From contig BDIU01000543.1 of NCBI GenBank assembly GCA_002118135.1, forward strand, positions 299-17,913: a stretch of DNA of 17,615 nucleotides. The letters run 5' to 3'. Under the pieces are notes generated by a model. It was not told the origin of the DNA. It did no database searches and saw only the letters and a program-made list of their open reading frames with translations. Below, in pieces: positions 6,625 through 14,251 of the stretch (within the stretch, counting starts at the first letter, position 1; each line of letters begins with the position of its first letter). Source of the stretch: Trebouxia sp. TZW2008. Lineage: Eukaryota; Chlorophyta; Trebouxiophyceae; Trebouxiales; Trebouxiaceae. The position numbers were made by a program, and so were the translations under genes.

Positions 6625-9204
6625 CTATTGGGTGCTAAGGCGCAAATTCTCAGCGAATTGCTCTGCAGCAGGCACATGGGAATGAGTTTGCAAACTGAGA
6701 AAATTCAGGGGATGCTGGCCATAGTTCAACATGAAAGGCGTCTCTTGCACAGACTCCTGCCAAGCATCATTGATAGCAAACTCAGCCATGTCTAAATGCT
6801 CATCCCAGTCATCATGACTGGGACCCACATACTGCCTCAACATCTCCTCCAACACTCTGTTGCCACGTTCAGTTTGGCCATCAGATTGGGGATGATATGC
6901 AGTTGACATAGCCTGCTTTATGTTCAACAAGCGGCAGACTTCCCGCATGAATGCACTAGTGAACCGCCCATCACGGTCAGTAACAAACTCATAGGGTAAG
7001 CCATGCAACCTGATGATCTCACGCCTGAGCAATTTTGCAAAAGCTTGAGCATTTATAGCAGTCTTACATGCAGCAAGGTGAGTCATCTTACTCAGCCTGT
7101 CAACAAAGACAATAATTGCAGTGTTGCCTGAGGCAGTCTCAGGTAAGGCAGTAATGAGGTCCATGCTCACACTACCCCACTTGCGAGTAGGTACAGGTAG
7201 TGGCTGCAACAAACCAGCAGGTTTCTGGTTGGTTGACTTGTTGCGCTGACAGCCAGCACAAGAATGCACATACTGTACAACATCATCTTTCAAAGATGGC
7301 CAGGCATAATGGCGCTCAATGGCCTGTCTGGTCTTTTTGACACCAGTGTGTCCAGCATGAGGTACATCATGACACTCATGCATCACTTCTTGCCTCAAAG
7401 CATCAGCATCAGGGATGACCAATTTGTCACCTAGTGCCCACCAAAGGCCATGCCTATTGGTGAACTGTGCCAGAAATGACTCATCCTTAAACATAGGATC
7501 CTTCTCATAAGCAGCAGCACAACGCTTCTGAAAATGAGACAAGGCAGAGGCAGGAGCAGTTTCCTGCACACTGGAATCACTGACAGCAGATTCAGATGCC
7601 GGCAAGTCGCTGCTGTTAGAAGTAGGTTTGCATACCTGGCTTCTTGTCACAGCAGCTACAGATGCCCTAACCTCACACAGAGGTAGGCTGACCTTTGCTT
7701 CACCAGAAGAAACTCGCCAGGAGAAGGTCAGCTGTTGATTGGATCCTTTGCAGCTCACAGCAGCACATGTGCCTAGCAGCTCAGGACCTGCAACAGGCAG
7801 CATAGCAGCGCACACACCAGGATTCCTGCTCAGAGGATCAGCCACATTGCTTTTGCCTGGTCTGTATCGCCACCTGAATGTGAACATTTGGAGATACTCA
7901 GACCAGCGTGTTTGCCTCCTGGACAGCACACTTTGAGTCTGCAAGTATGTCAAAGGGTTGTGGTCAGTCACCACTGTAAGCATATCAGCGCTCACCCCCT
8001 CCAAATAGCAGCGCCATGTCCTCATGGCATAGACAACTGCCAAGAGCTCCTGTTCACCTACAGTGTAATTGCGCTCAGCAACACTGAATTGCCTACACAA
8101 GTAAGCAATTGGTCTGCCCTCCTGAAGCAAGGCAGCACCAATCCCAAAGCCACACGCATCTGCAATCAGCTCAAATGGCTTTGAGTAATCTGGCATAACA
8201 AGCACAGGGGCAGTAGTGAGGGCTGTCTTGACGCCATCAAAGGCATTCTGACATTCTGCAGACCACTGAAAGGGGACATCCTTGCGCAGCAAGTTAGTCA
8301 AGGGCCCAGCAAGCGTTGCATACCCCTGCACAAATCTACGAAAGTAGTTAGTGAGTCCCAAAAACGAGCGCATCTCAGACACATTCCGGGGCACAGCCCA
8401 GTCCCTGACCACAGCGGTCTTTTTGGGATCAACCTTTATACCCTCAGAGCCAACAATATGACCCAGGAAATCAAGCTCAGGCTGATTGAATGCACACTTG
8501 CTGCGCTTGGCAAACAGCTCATGCTCACGCAGCCGCTGAAGCACAAGACGCAAGTGCTCAGCATGCTCTTCAGGAGTCCTGCTGAACACTAGTATGTCAT
8601 CCAAATAGACAAGCACAAACTTGCCTATGTATGGCCTGAAAATGTCATTCACAACAGCTTGAAAGGTTGCAGGTGCATTGGTCAAACCAAAACTCAGCAC
8701 CTTGAATTCATAGTGCCCAAAAGGAGTGGAGAAGGCAGTCTTCGGCACATCCTCCGGCAGAATTCTGATCTGATGGTAGCCACTGGTCAAATCCAAAGAA
8801 GAAAAGACCTTTGACCCCTCAGCGGCAGTTTTTTCCAACGTGGCCAATGCCTCGCTCTGCCTAGTGTTGACAGTTTGCAGCCCCTTGTTCAGATCAAGGA
8901 GGCGAGCATTCTCAGCCTTCAAGGCTGCAAGCTCTCCTGAAGTGTCAACACCTTTCTCTTGAACCGCAGCAGGGTTCAGAACAGGCTTGGGCTGCGCAGT
9001 CGCAGTCCGAGCTCCAACAACAGGAGCAGCGATCCCAGCAGCAGGGGCCGCGTCAGGTTTGGAGAGAGCGGGTTCCTCAGACCCCGCATCACACTCTCCC
9101 ATCTCAACGTCAGTTGAGATCATACGAGGTCCCAGAAGGGGTTGACTGAACGTAGCGTTCACCTCGTCCAGCACTTCTTGTTCGATCTGAGCGTCGGTAA
9201 GCAT
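6625..9204 (-). CDS. Retrotransposon polyprotein: Gag-like N-terminus fused to RT, RNase H and integrase
   Basis: 859 residues from ATG 9204, 82 bp after the 5' LTR. Residues 1-130 are Gag-like: acidic, Ala/Pro-rich, then a coiled coil (about 90-126). At about residue 131 the sequence jumps to [17 protein letters not shown], the middle of RT; the CCHC knuckle, protease and RT finger region are missing. RT continues with [29 protein letters not shown] motifs and catalytic YLDD at 200-203. RNase H spans about 344-460 (DA at 349-350, E at 386, TDHNPL at 413-418). Integrase has a zinc-binding HHCC region (about 609-652) and D682, D743 and E779, a DD35E spacing. The frame ends at TAG just before the chromodomain tail. 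Confidence 0.92.
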   Translation of the reverse strand: MLTDAQIEQEVLDEVNATFSQPLLGPRMISTDVEMGECDAGSEEPALSKPDAAPAAGIAAPVVGARTATAQPKPVLNPAAVQEKGVDTSGELAALKAENARLLDLNKGLQTVNTRQSEALATLEKTAAEGSKVFSSLDLTSGYHQIRILPEDVPKTAFSTPFGHYEFKVLSFGLTNAPATFQAVVNDIFRPYIGKFVLVYLDDILVFSRTPEEHAEHLRLVLQRLREHELFAKRSKCAFNQPELDFLGHIVGSEGIKVDPKKTAVVRDWAVPRNVSEMRSFLGLTNYFRRFVQGYATLAGPLTNLLRKDVPFQWSAECQNAFDGVKTALTTAPVLVMPDYSKPFELIADACGFGIGAALLQEGRPIAYLCRQFSVAERNYTVGEQELLAVVYAMRTWRCYLEGVSADMLTVVTDHNPLTYLQTQSVLSRRQTRWSEYLQMFTFRWRYRPGKSNVADPLSRNPGVCAAMLPVAGPELLGTCAAVSCKGSNQQLTFSWRVSSGEAKVSLPLCEVRASVAAVTRSQVCKPTSNSSDLPASESAVSDSSVQETAPASALSHFQKRCAAAYEKDPMFKDESFLAQFTNRHGLWWALGDKLVIPDADALRQEVMHECHDVPHAGHTGVKKTRQAIERHYAWPSLKDDVVQYVHSCAGCQRNKSTNQKPAGLLQPLPVPTRKWGSVSMDLITALPETASGNTAIIVFVDRLSKMTHLAACKTAINAQAFAKLLRREIIRLHGLPYEFVTDRDGRFTSAFMREVCRLLNIKQAMSTAYHPQSDGQTERGNRVLEEMLRQYVGPSHDDWDEHLDMAEFAINDAWQESVQETPFMLNYGQHPLNFLSLQTHSHVPAAEQFAENLRLSTQ

Positions 9205-9268
9205 TGCAAGCTAGGTAGCAAAGATCGTGAGTGGCAGCGGAAATATGGCAAGCGGCTAACTGGATATC

Positions 9269-9283
9269 AAGCTCCGAGAACCA
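9269..9283 (-). other. Primer-binding site
   Basis: On the minus strand TGGTTCTCGGAGCTT begins 3 bp after the 5' LTR. TGG pairs with the CCA end of a tRNA, as expected. The matching tRNA is not identified; it is not the common initiator-Met site (TGGTATCAGAGC). Confidence 0.55.
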
Positions 9284-9286
9284 AAT

Positions 9287-9495
9287 TGTAGCGTTCAGCA
9301 AGAGTATCCGAGTAATAGCCGTGTCGACAGTCACGATTCATTGTTCAACAAGTCCGAGCAGGGACTTAACCCAGCCAGCGGTCCAAGGATACATAATCCT
9401 GACTAAGCTGGGGTGTACTGATCCATGTCAGCACCAATGTCTGTTACGGTCTTACATCATGTAAGACACATAGTCACATGGCTAGGAATGCTACA
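9287..9495 (-). repeat. 5' LTR
   Basis: 209 bp, identical to the other LTR except for one base (9339 C against 5241 G). The palindrome with TGTAA on both strands is at 9449-9467. Confidence 0.95.
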
Positions 9496-9500
9496 GAAAG
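9496..9500. repeat. Target-site duplication GAAAG (right)
   Basis: The second copy of the five bases at 5184-5188, directly abutting the right LTR. Confidence 0.95.
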
Positions 9501-9706
9501 CCATCATTGAAGTTGTGCAGATCATGCCGCATGTACAAGCAGCGGGTCAGCTGTTGCACCTGCCTCTTCAGCAGCACGTTGTCCTGTCTCAACGCTGCCA
9601 GTTGCTGCATGCTGTCAGCCTCCAAAGTCTGCAGCCTGTCCATCACCATGTTGATGAACTTGGCACCCACCGTGTCGACGTTACGGCGCGGTTTGGCAAT
9701 CATCAT
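9496..9706 (-). pseudogene. 5' part of the coiled-coil gene split by the retrotransposon
   Basis: About 70 codons from ATG 9706. After a basic start (MMIAKPRR) comes KFINMVMDRLQTLEADSMQQ and a leucine-heptad coiled coil, then LHNFNDGF at the break. The intact paralogue at 12272 has EFVNMVMTRLHAVEEQNM, a coiled coil and LAEFSDKF at the same points. The frame continues at 5188. Reads from 9751 would need a TTG start; ATG 9706 fits the paralogue better. It is divergent from the gene at 9859, with a double GAAGCT element between them. Confidence 0.85.
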
Positions 9707-9769
9707 TGGCAGGTGTGCATGACCAGGGCTCAGAACAAAAGGCGTCACCAAGCGCTGTCTGATGGGTTT

Positions 9770-9809
9770 GGAAGCTGCCTAGAAGCTGTTACATGGCTAC
9801 ATAAAGTGG
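9770..9809 (+). promoter_or_regulatory. Double GAAGCT element plus TATA-like box
   Basis: GGAAGCTGCCTAGAAGCTGT at 9770-9789 and ATAAAGTGG at 9801-9809, spaced exactly as at 3811-3850. It lies 64 bp upstream of the minus start at 9706 and 50 bp (from the TATA-like box) upstream of the plus start at 9859, so it may serve both. Confidence 0.6.
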
Positions 9810-9858
9810 GGCCGGCAGGTGTCAAACCAGTTTGTTCAGCCAATTTGAACCTGCACTC

Positions 9859-10191
9859 ATGGCGGTCACTCACCCGGTACCGCTTCATCAGCCACATGCG
9901 CCAATGCAACATGTACAAAAGCAGGCGTTACCTAAGGCTTTGAAAACCGCAGCCTGTCGCACCGCGCCCGTACTGAAAGTTGCTCAGAGTCACTCACATC
10001 AGCCAAAGACCATGCAAGACTACATTGGCACTCTGACCTTTTTTGTGCCCATCAGTTCTGCAGCAGTACTGCACTCCTACTGCAAACGAGATGACAAAGA
10101 AGACGACGTGAAACCATTACATGCCTTGTCTTTACTTGTCTACGCGTCAGTGGTCTCCTTGGCAATAACCACACTCTGTGCGTTGTTGTGA
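9859..10191 (+). CDS. Small membrane protein, unknown
   Basis: 110 residues from ATG 9859, 50 bp after an ATAAAGTGG box. The N-terminal half is rich in His, Pro, Gln and Lys (MAVTHPVPLHQPHAP...). Two hydrophobic segments follow, about residues 60-77 (GTLTFFVPISSAAVL) and 90-110 (LSLLVYASVVSLAITTL), separated by a charged loop (CKRDDKEDDVK); the protein ends ALL. This suggests a two-pass protein with an extended N-terminus. The last 45 bp overlap the convergent minus gene at 10147. No family recognised. Confidence 0.55.
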   Translation: MAVTHPVPLHQPHAPMQHVQKQALPKALKTAACRTAPVLKVAQSHSHQPKTMQDYIGTLTFFVPISSAAVLHSYCKRDDKEDDVKPLHALSLLVYASVVSLAITTLCALL

Positions 10192-10377
10192 GCTCTGAGC
10201 TTGAGCTTGGCCAAAGATCATTTGTGCAGCCAAAATGCAGTGCATGCAAGAGCTAAAAGCTCCCGCCTCTTGCACAACCAAAATGCATTTGACAAGGAAT
10301 GTAATGGCTTTTTGATACTCATGGTAGAACCAAGCAGTAAATGTGGTTGGTGGTATGACAGTGTTCCCTAAAGACAT
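10147..10377 (-). CDS. Small hydrophobic cysteine-containing protein, unknown
   Basis: 76 residues from ATG 10377 (MSLGNTVIPPTTF). A hydrophobic helix (about residues 20-50, including AITFLVKCILVVQEAG) is followed by CxxC pairs (SCMHC; CGYC near the end) and a Gln-rich stretch. A TGTAA signal lies 26 bp past the stop (10121-10117). It is divergent from the gene at 10420 with only 42 bp between starts, and overlaps the convergent gene at 9859 by 45 bp. No family recognised. Confidence 0.45.
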   Translation of the reverse strand: MSLGNTVIPPTTFTAWFYHEYQKAITFLVKCILVVQEAGAFSSCMHCILAAQMIFGQAQAQSSQQRTECGYCQGDH

Positions 10378-10419
10378 GTGCGGTTGGTTGTGGAACTTTT
10401 TGTGACGCGCTTTTGTAAA

Positions 10420-10659
10420 ATGAGCGATGATGGGCTGGCCCATCCTTTGAGCAACCCTGTAATCACAAATCTCCACAGACACACGGTGGAACATCATCTA
10501 AGGCACGAATTTGCCTGGCTGAATGACATTGGACTAGAAGATCTTCCAACGCCTTGGGAAATAGTCCGTGAAGTGATTGACAGTCTTGACCAGTTTTTAC
10601 AGTTCAGCGCAGCGGACAGTGTGCAGTACGATGATGCTATCAAGGAGTTCTGGAGCTGA
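10420..10659 (+). CDS. Small acidic helical protein, unknown
   Basis: 79 residues from ATG 10420 (MSDDGLAHPLSNPV). Composition and predicted helices (HTVEHHLRHEFAWL; PWEIVREVIDSLDQFLQF; VQYDDAIKEFWS) are protein-like and soluble. Upstream in-frame codons lack features, and the ATG follows an A-rich context. The stop TGA at 10657-10659 touches the TGTAA signal of the convergent gene (10664-10660, minus), so the two mRNAs probably overlap at their 3' ends. No family recognised. Confidence 0.6.
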   Translation: MSDDGLAHPLSNPVITNLHRHTVEHHLRHEFAWLNDIGLEDLPTPWEIVREVIDSLDQFLQFSAADSVQYDDAIKEFWS

Positions 10660-10724
10660 TTACACCATTGCTCTGCCCTTGGCTTGCTAAACGTTGCCTT
10701 GAACCTGCCACGGCTCTTCTCTTT

Positions 10725-12075
10725 TTAAGAGTACAGATCGTCCTCTTCATCAGCCGTGGCGCTAATTGCGCCAGAGTCTCTGAAAGCCTGAACCAGCAGG
10801 GCCTTGCCGCAACTGGCTGGGTAGGTCCAGGCGTTGTGAGCCTTGCTCAGCCCCAGCTCGTGTGCACCTGCAAAGGCACAGGAGTACTTGATGCGGTGGC
10901 TGTTCAGCACGTCTGCAGTCCAGCTGGGCGCCCAGGGCTCGCTCTGAGGAGTCCACCTCACAAATCCGCTCGGCAGCTTAGTGCCGCTGTCTGTGTACAT
11001 GGTCCTGGTCCAGTTGCCTGCCTGCTTCATCTCCAGGTTCCCCAACCCAGCAGACAGCCACAGGTCCCGCGCCGTGTTTCCAACCTTTGCCAGGGCTGTG
11101 TCCTTGAGCTGTGCAGCAGGCAAGCGCAGCTCCCTGCCCACATCCAGCACTGTGACCCTGGACAGCATGCTGCCAGGGTCGGGGGCAGCTGAGACGGTGC
11201 CTGGCCCTGCAGTGATAGCCAAAGGCTGATCAGAGGAAGCCTGCTCCACCAAGGCCCCTGCTGCAGACAGCAGCCTGTTTGTGGCGTTGGCACGGGCCAC
11301 AAGGATGTTCTGCAATGCCCCTGGCACTGCATGATCAGCCAGCTGCCCATACAGCCCCTCCAGCCCCCGCAGCAGGCTGGTCCAGCTGCCAATCTGCGCT
11401 GTGGCAAGGGACTGGTTGGCTTCAACCAATGAATGCTTGGCCTCAACCAAGGCCTTCTTCTTGCGTGCTTGATACAGATCTTCATCATCATCAAGGGACC
11501 TCTTTGCCTTCTCTGCCTCCACTGTCTGCCCAAACAGCCGCATAGGGTGGTTGTCTGGCAGCACTGCCTGAGCAGCTGCATTCTGTTTGATCTCAGCCAC
11601 CAGAGTTGCGTCTCCTCCCAGCGCACGCACAACTAAATCTGCGCCCTTGAGCCGAAACTCCCTAGCATTTTCTCCTGTACATCACAACAGGTCTTTTGTA
11701 CAACCAAATTAAACCTGACATTTTGTCAGGTTTAAACAACGGATAATGAGAACGACGTTTGGCGTAACGATATACAATGGCCTGTTCAGAGTATCTTTCG
11801 TGTCGCAAAAGCAACGTACCTGGCAGATGGTTGAGGATGAGGACAGCCCCACGAGCATCTGAGACCCAAGACTTGTTGCCTCGAGCTCCTGGGAACCGGT
11901 ACTGGTGGCAACAAGACTGTATTGCAGGGTCCTTGCCAATCCTCCCCCAAACTTTGTCTGCATAGCTATCGCCCTTGTCTGCCACGGCTTTGATGAAGCC
12001 TTTGACATCTATGCAAGGCGGGGTTTCGTCGGTTTTACGCACAGTCACCTTTGAAACATCAAGAAGCAGGGCCAT
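10725..12075 (-). CDS. Two-exon gene with BRO-N-like N-terminal domain
   Basis: Exon 1 is 12075-11820 and exon 2 is 11674-10725; the intron 11819-11675 (145 bp) has an ideal CAG|GTACGT donor and TGTACAG acceptor. The join restores a continuous 401-residue frame: ...NHLPG then ENAREFRLKGADLVVRALGG. Residues about 10-110 resemble the BRO/KilA-type DNA-binding region of phage and large-virus proteins and its relatives in algal genomes (the arrangement QYRFPG, SDARGAVLILNHLPG, VVRALGGD, LFGQTVEAE). The middle (about 135-200) is a Lys/Glu/Ala-rich helical region. The C-terminal part ends in an acidic tail DEEDDLYS. I chose ATG 12075 because TATAAATA lies 37 bp upstream (12120-12113); the longer frame to 12207 would start upstream of that box. 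TGTAA lies about 60 bp past the stop. Probable DNA-binding role, inferred. Confidence 0.7.
11709..11735. repeat. Perfect 12-bp inverted repeat inside the intron
   Basis: TTAAACCTGACA, a 3-base TTT spacer, then TGTCAGGTTTAA. It lies wholly within the 145-bp intron of the BRO-N-like gene. The RNA could form a very stable hairpin; as DNA it is a symmetric binding site. Confidence 0.85.
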
Positions 12076-12112
12076 GGCTGCAGAAGTGGGTTGTGACAGC
12101 TGCTTGTGATAG

Positions 12113-12120
12113 TATTTATA
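12113..12120 (-). promoter_or_regulatory. TATA box of the BRO-N-like gene
   Basis: TATAAATA on the minus strand, 37 bp upstream of ATG 12075, the expected core-promoter distance for a short leader. Confidence 0.7.
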
Positions 12121-12149
12121 CCCTGAACGCTGACGCGTGCAGGTTCCCA

Positions 12150-12199
12150 GCAGCTTCCTGTTATGTACTGCCTGATCAGGCAGCTTCCTTGTAGCTTCC
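12150..12199. promoter_or_regulatory. Three GGAAGCT[AG]C boxes between divergent genes
   Basis: On the minus strand GGAAGCTAC (12199-12191), GGAAGCTGC (12188-12180) and GGAAGCTGC (12158-12150). The first two GAAGCT cores are 11 bp apart, the same spacing as in the elements at 3811 and 9770. They stand 73 bp upstream of the plus start at 12272 and 30-80 bp upstream of the TATA box at 12120, so they can serve both genes. A palindrome GCCTGATCAGGC lies between boxes two and three. Confidence 0.55.
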
Positions 12200-12271
12200 G
12201 TTGCCACTTGGTCTGTCTACTCAGATGGGCTTCATGCTTTTGCTCACAAGTCAGTCTGGTCCTGCTCAGTC

Positions 12272-12817
12272 ATGGAGTCGCCGCAGGCAGAGTTTGTCAA
12301 CATGGTTATGACTCGGCTGCATGCTGTGGAGGAGCAGAACATGAGGCTTATGGAAGCCAATACCGCCTTGAGGAACAGCATACAAGAGCTGCAATTTGGT
12401 TTGTACCACAACAGACGCCTTGCAGAGTTCAGCGACAAGTTCACACTGCACCCAGGGCTTGGCGTGGGCGAGGCCAAGATGTCAGCACCATGGTCTACAT
12501 ACATATGCAACTCTGACCAGAACTTGCCTTTGGATCAACGGCATAGAGATGCAGTGGCATTTGAAGGCAAGGTTACATTGGACTTTAATTGCCTTGGTGC
12601 TGACTCAAATGCATACTCAAAGAACATACTAGTTTTGGGTGATAAAGGGAAGCGCACAAGTGTGGCAGAGTTCATGGCAAGCGTAGATGCATGGTGCAGA
12701 GAGTATCTAGCGGCACACCCTGAGCATGAGATACACTCTTTGCGCGAGAGCTGGTATGGCTGGGAAGAAGCAGGTTACAACCGTACAAATGACAGTGTTC
12801 TGTGGAAATTAGACTGA
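12272..12817 (+). CDS. Coiled-coil protein, intact paralogue of the split gene
   Basis: 181 residues from ATG 12272. Residues 8-50 form a coiled coil (FVNMVMTRLHAVEEQNM then LRNSIQELQFGLY); HPGLGVGEAKM follows at about 62-72, then a conserved globular part: FEGKVTLDFNCLGAD (about 92-106), ILVLGDKGKRTSVAEF (about 113-128), WCREYLAAHPE, and WYGWEEAGY toward the end. The retrotransposon-split gene matches at each of these points. TGTAA lies 27 bp past the stop (12844-12848), interleaved with the TGTAA of the convergent gene. Conservation of the pair argues for a real, selected protein. I do not recognise the family; a coiled coil plus a small domain suggests oligomerisation. Confidence 0.8.
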   Translation: MESPQAEFVNMVMTRLHAVEEQNMRLMEANTALRNSIQELQFGLYHNRRLAEFSDKFTLHPGLGVGEAKMSAPWSTYICNSDQNLPLDQRHRDAVAFEGKVTLDFNCLGADSNAYSKNILVLGDKGKRTSVAEFMASVDAWCREYLAAHPEHEIHSLRESWYGWEEAGYNRTNDSVLWKLD

Positions 12818-12862
12818 GCTGCTTACAGACCAGGGCTGACAGTTGTAAAACAGCAGCGGTAG

Positions 12863-13762
12863 TCATCCATGCCAAGCAGATGTGGCAGTATCTTGTAGGT
12901 CACTGCTGTCTTCGGAGCCATACGTGGAAGAGCCCGTCCTCCTTGAAGGCGTGTAGTCACTTAAGGCGCTGAAGTAACGCGTTTCTGGACTCCCTGTCCG
13001 CCTCTGCTGAATGGAGTAACGCGTTTCTGGACTCCTTGTCTGCCTCCTCTCAGCAGAGTAGGAGGAGTAGGATCTGGGCTGGACAGGTCCAAGCCTTTGT
13101 CTATGAAGACGCTTGGCTTCTGCCAATGTCGACCCAACGTATTCCCGCCGAAGCATTTTGTTGAAGTGCTCGTTGCTCATCATATTCAGGCCATACCTGT
13201 GTTCTATCTCTGCTTCTGTCATCCCAGGTTGTATGCGGAATTTAGTAGGGCAGGCCCGAGGTCGAAAGTTTCTCGTTTTGAAGTACCTCTTCTCGGCTGA
13301 TGTGGCTTTGGCAGCAGCTGCCCGCTTACGCTCACCAGGGTTGGCAGCCCGTCGCGATGCAAAGGCAGCGGTTGCTGTGTCAGCAAGCAGCATCAGCCCT
13401 GGAGCGTTGTTTGCATTGCCCTGTGCTGTAACTGCTGCCAAAGCAGCTAGCCCTGGTGAAGGGGTGCCATTCAAAATGTTTGTGTCTGAAATGGTCGCCT
13501 CTGAATCGGTCATATCTGAAATGGTCACATCTGATTGCATGTTGCCATGGTCAGAACCACTGCCATTGTTTCTGTGCAAAGCCTGTTCCTTACGTCGGCG
13601 CAGGTCCAGATAACTTGCTGCATTGAACTGCTCTCGAGCGGCACCCTCAGAAACAGTCTCACCAGGCTGTTTGCGCACCACATAATGGTTCTTACGTCCT
13701 GGCTGTGCGTTCCTGGCTTCATAGCTCCAGACCCTGCCAAAGTACTCGAGCCTTGATACCAT
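12863..13762 (-). CDS. Hypothetical basic protein with RS/SPETR repeats
   Basis: 299 residues from ATG 13762. The N-terminus (about 1-55) has LEYFGRVWSYEARNA and a Lys/Arg-rich stretch. Residues 72-95 carry imperfect ISDM/ISDT repeats. The middle is Ala-rich and basic (GERKRAAAAKATSAEKRYF). A block at about 175-215 (GMTEAEIEHRYGLNMMSNEHF) looks like a folded helical module. The tail holds two 14-residue repeats RR[QT][TG][RG]SPETRY from a 42-bp tandem repeat (near 12973 and 13015), then SRRTGSS. The charge and RS-like tail fit nucleic-acid binding, but no family is recognised. TGTAA lies 36 bp past the stop (12827-12823). Convergent with the gene ending at 12817. Confidence 0.65.
   Translation of the reverse strand: MVSRLEYFGRVWSYEARNAQPGRKNHYVVRKQPGETVSEGAAREQFNAASYLDLRRRKEQALHRNNGSGSDHGNMQSDVTISDMTDSEATISDTNILNGTPSPGLAALAAVTAQGNANNAPGLMLLADTATAAFASRRAANPGERKRAAAAKATSAEKRYFKTRNFRPRACPTKFRIQPGMTEAEIEHRYGLNMMSNEHFNKMLRREYVGSTLAEAKRLHRQRLGPVQPRSYSSYSAERRQTRSPETRYSIQQRRTGSPETRYFSALSDYTPSRRTGSSTYGSEDSSDLQDTATSAWHG
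12971..13052. repeat. Two tandem 42-bp coding repeats
   Basis: AGTAACGCGTTTCTGGACTC occurs at 12973 and again at 13015, exactly 42 bp (14 codons) apart, and the downstream bases stay similar. It encodes the SPETRY repeat of the 12863-13762 protein. Confidence 0.8.
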
Positions 13763-13800
13763 GTATCACGCAACTGATAATAAAACGCACAAAAACTTGC

Positions 13801-13920
13801 AGCATGTCGGGGTTTGAACCCCTGGTTTGAACCCCTGCACCTTACAAGCAGCTTTGTGAGCCGCGAGACACCTGAGGCCCACTCACCAAGATGTGTCACG
13901 TCTCACAAAGCTGCCTGTAA
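13801..13920 (-). ncRNA. tRNA-like / SINE-like sequence with a long hairpin
   Basis: The minus strand has a B-box-like GGGGTTCAAACC, tandemly duplicated (13-bp unit, 13811-13823 and 13824-13836), and an A-box-like TGGTGAGTGG about 45 bp before it. GCGGC and GCTGC could pair around a 7-base loop TCACAAA, but position 33 would be C, the acceptor arms do not pair, and the T stem has a mismatch, so a working tRNA is unlikely. The inverted repeat TTACAAGCAGCTTTGTGAG (13842-13860) and its complement (13902-13920) match at 18 of 19 bases across a 41-bp spacer. A degenerate tRNA-derived element or a pol III transcript is possible. Confidence 0.35.
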
Positions 13921-13969
13921 AGCCAGATGACTTTGTTGTACATTGCTTCTGTACATAAGTCAATGATTG

Positions 13970-14197
13970 ATGGGTTCAGACAGCTGCAGTGCCAGTGCTG
14001 TGAGTGTTTTTACAATCAGCAATCAGTTGCATTACGTACAAGTAGCCTCGCAATGCTCAGTACCACTCAATGCCAACTGCCTGCCCTTCACAATCAAAGT
14101 CCACTATGATGCCTGGCATTACTTCATCACTTTCAACAATTGTGCCACCTTGGATGGTGAAGTATGCATAGCCAGCTTTGCCAAACTCAAACATTGA
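13970..14197 (+). CDS. Small beta-rich protein, unknown
   Basis: 75 residues from ATG 13970 (MGSDSCSASAVSVF). The rest reads like beta strands: LHYVQVASQCSVPL, LPFTIKVHYDAWHYFITF, GEVCIASFAKL. TGTAA lies 43 bp past the stop (14240-14244), and its convergent neighbour has its own TGTAA at 14225-14221, so the two 3' ends overlap. This arrangement matches that of the 12272/12863 pair and supports the call. An out-of-frame ATG at 13963 precedes it. No family recognised. Confidence 0.55.
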   Translation: MGSDSCSASAVSVFTISNQLHYVQVASQCSVPLNANCLPFTIKVHYDAWHYFITFNNCATLDGEVCIASFAKLKH

Positions 14198-14251
14198 TTG
14201 TTAACCATCCACAAAATGTTTTACACCCTAACACACGCTTGTAAAGCAGTC

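Larger units (their letters stand above)
5189..9495 (-). mobile_element. Ty3/gypsy chromovirus, internally deleted, complete with both LTRs
   Basis: A 4307-bp element bounded by 209-bp LTRs and a GAAAG duplication. On its coding (minus) strand the order is 5' LTR (9495-9287), primer-binding site, Gag-like N-terminus fused to RT, RNase H, integrase, chromodomain tail, a 690-bp 3' noncoding region, polypurine tract, and 3' LTR (5397-5189). RT-RNase H-integrase order and the chromodomain place it in the chromovirus branch. The LTRs differ at one position (5241 G against 9339 C), so insertion was recent. It lies in the sense direction inside a host gene. It lacks most of Gag, the protease and the N-terminal part of RT, and has an internal TAG, so it is probably non-autonomous. 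Confidence 0.95.

Noticed and set aside
6625..6627. Reassignment of TAG to an amino acid
   Set aside because: Apparently functional genes here, including the Fic gene and the gene at 17162, end with TAG.
10668..11636. Long plus-strand frames (for example 10668-11192) and a second minus frame (11027-11632)
   Set aside because: They lie opposite or out of frame with exon 2 of the BRO-N-like gene; their Cys/Trp/Pro-rich composition is that of shadow frames.
12076..12207. N-terminal extension of the BRO-N-like gene to an ATG at 12207
   Set aside because: It would start upstream of the TATAAATA box at 12120-12113 and overlap the GAAGCT boxes; ATG 12075 fits the promoter and the domain start.
13801..13920. 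A functional tRNA gene
   Set aside because: No pairing acceptor stem, C at the position that should be U33, and a mismatched T stem.
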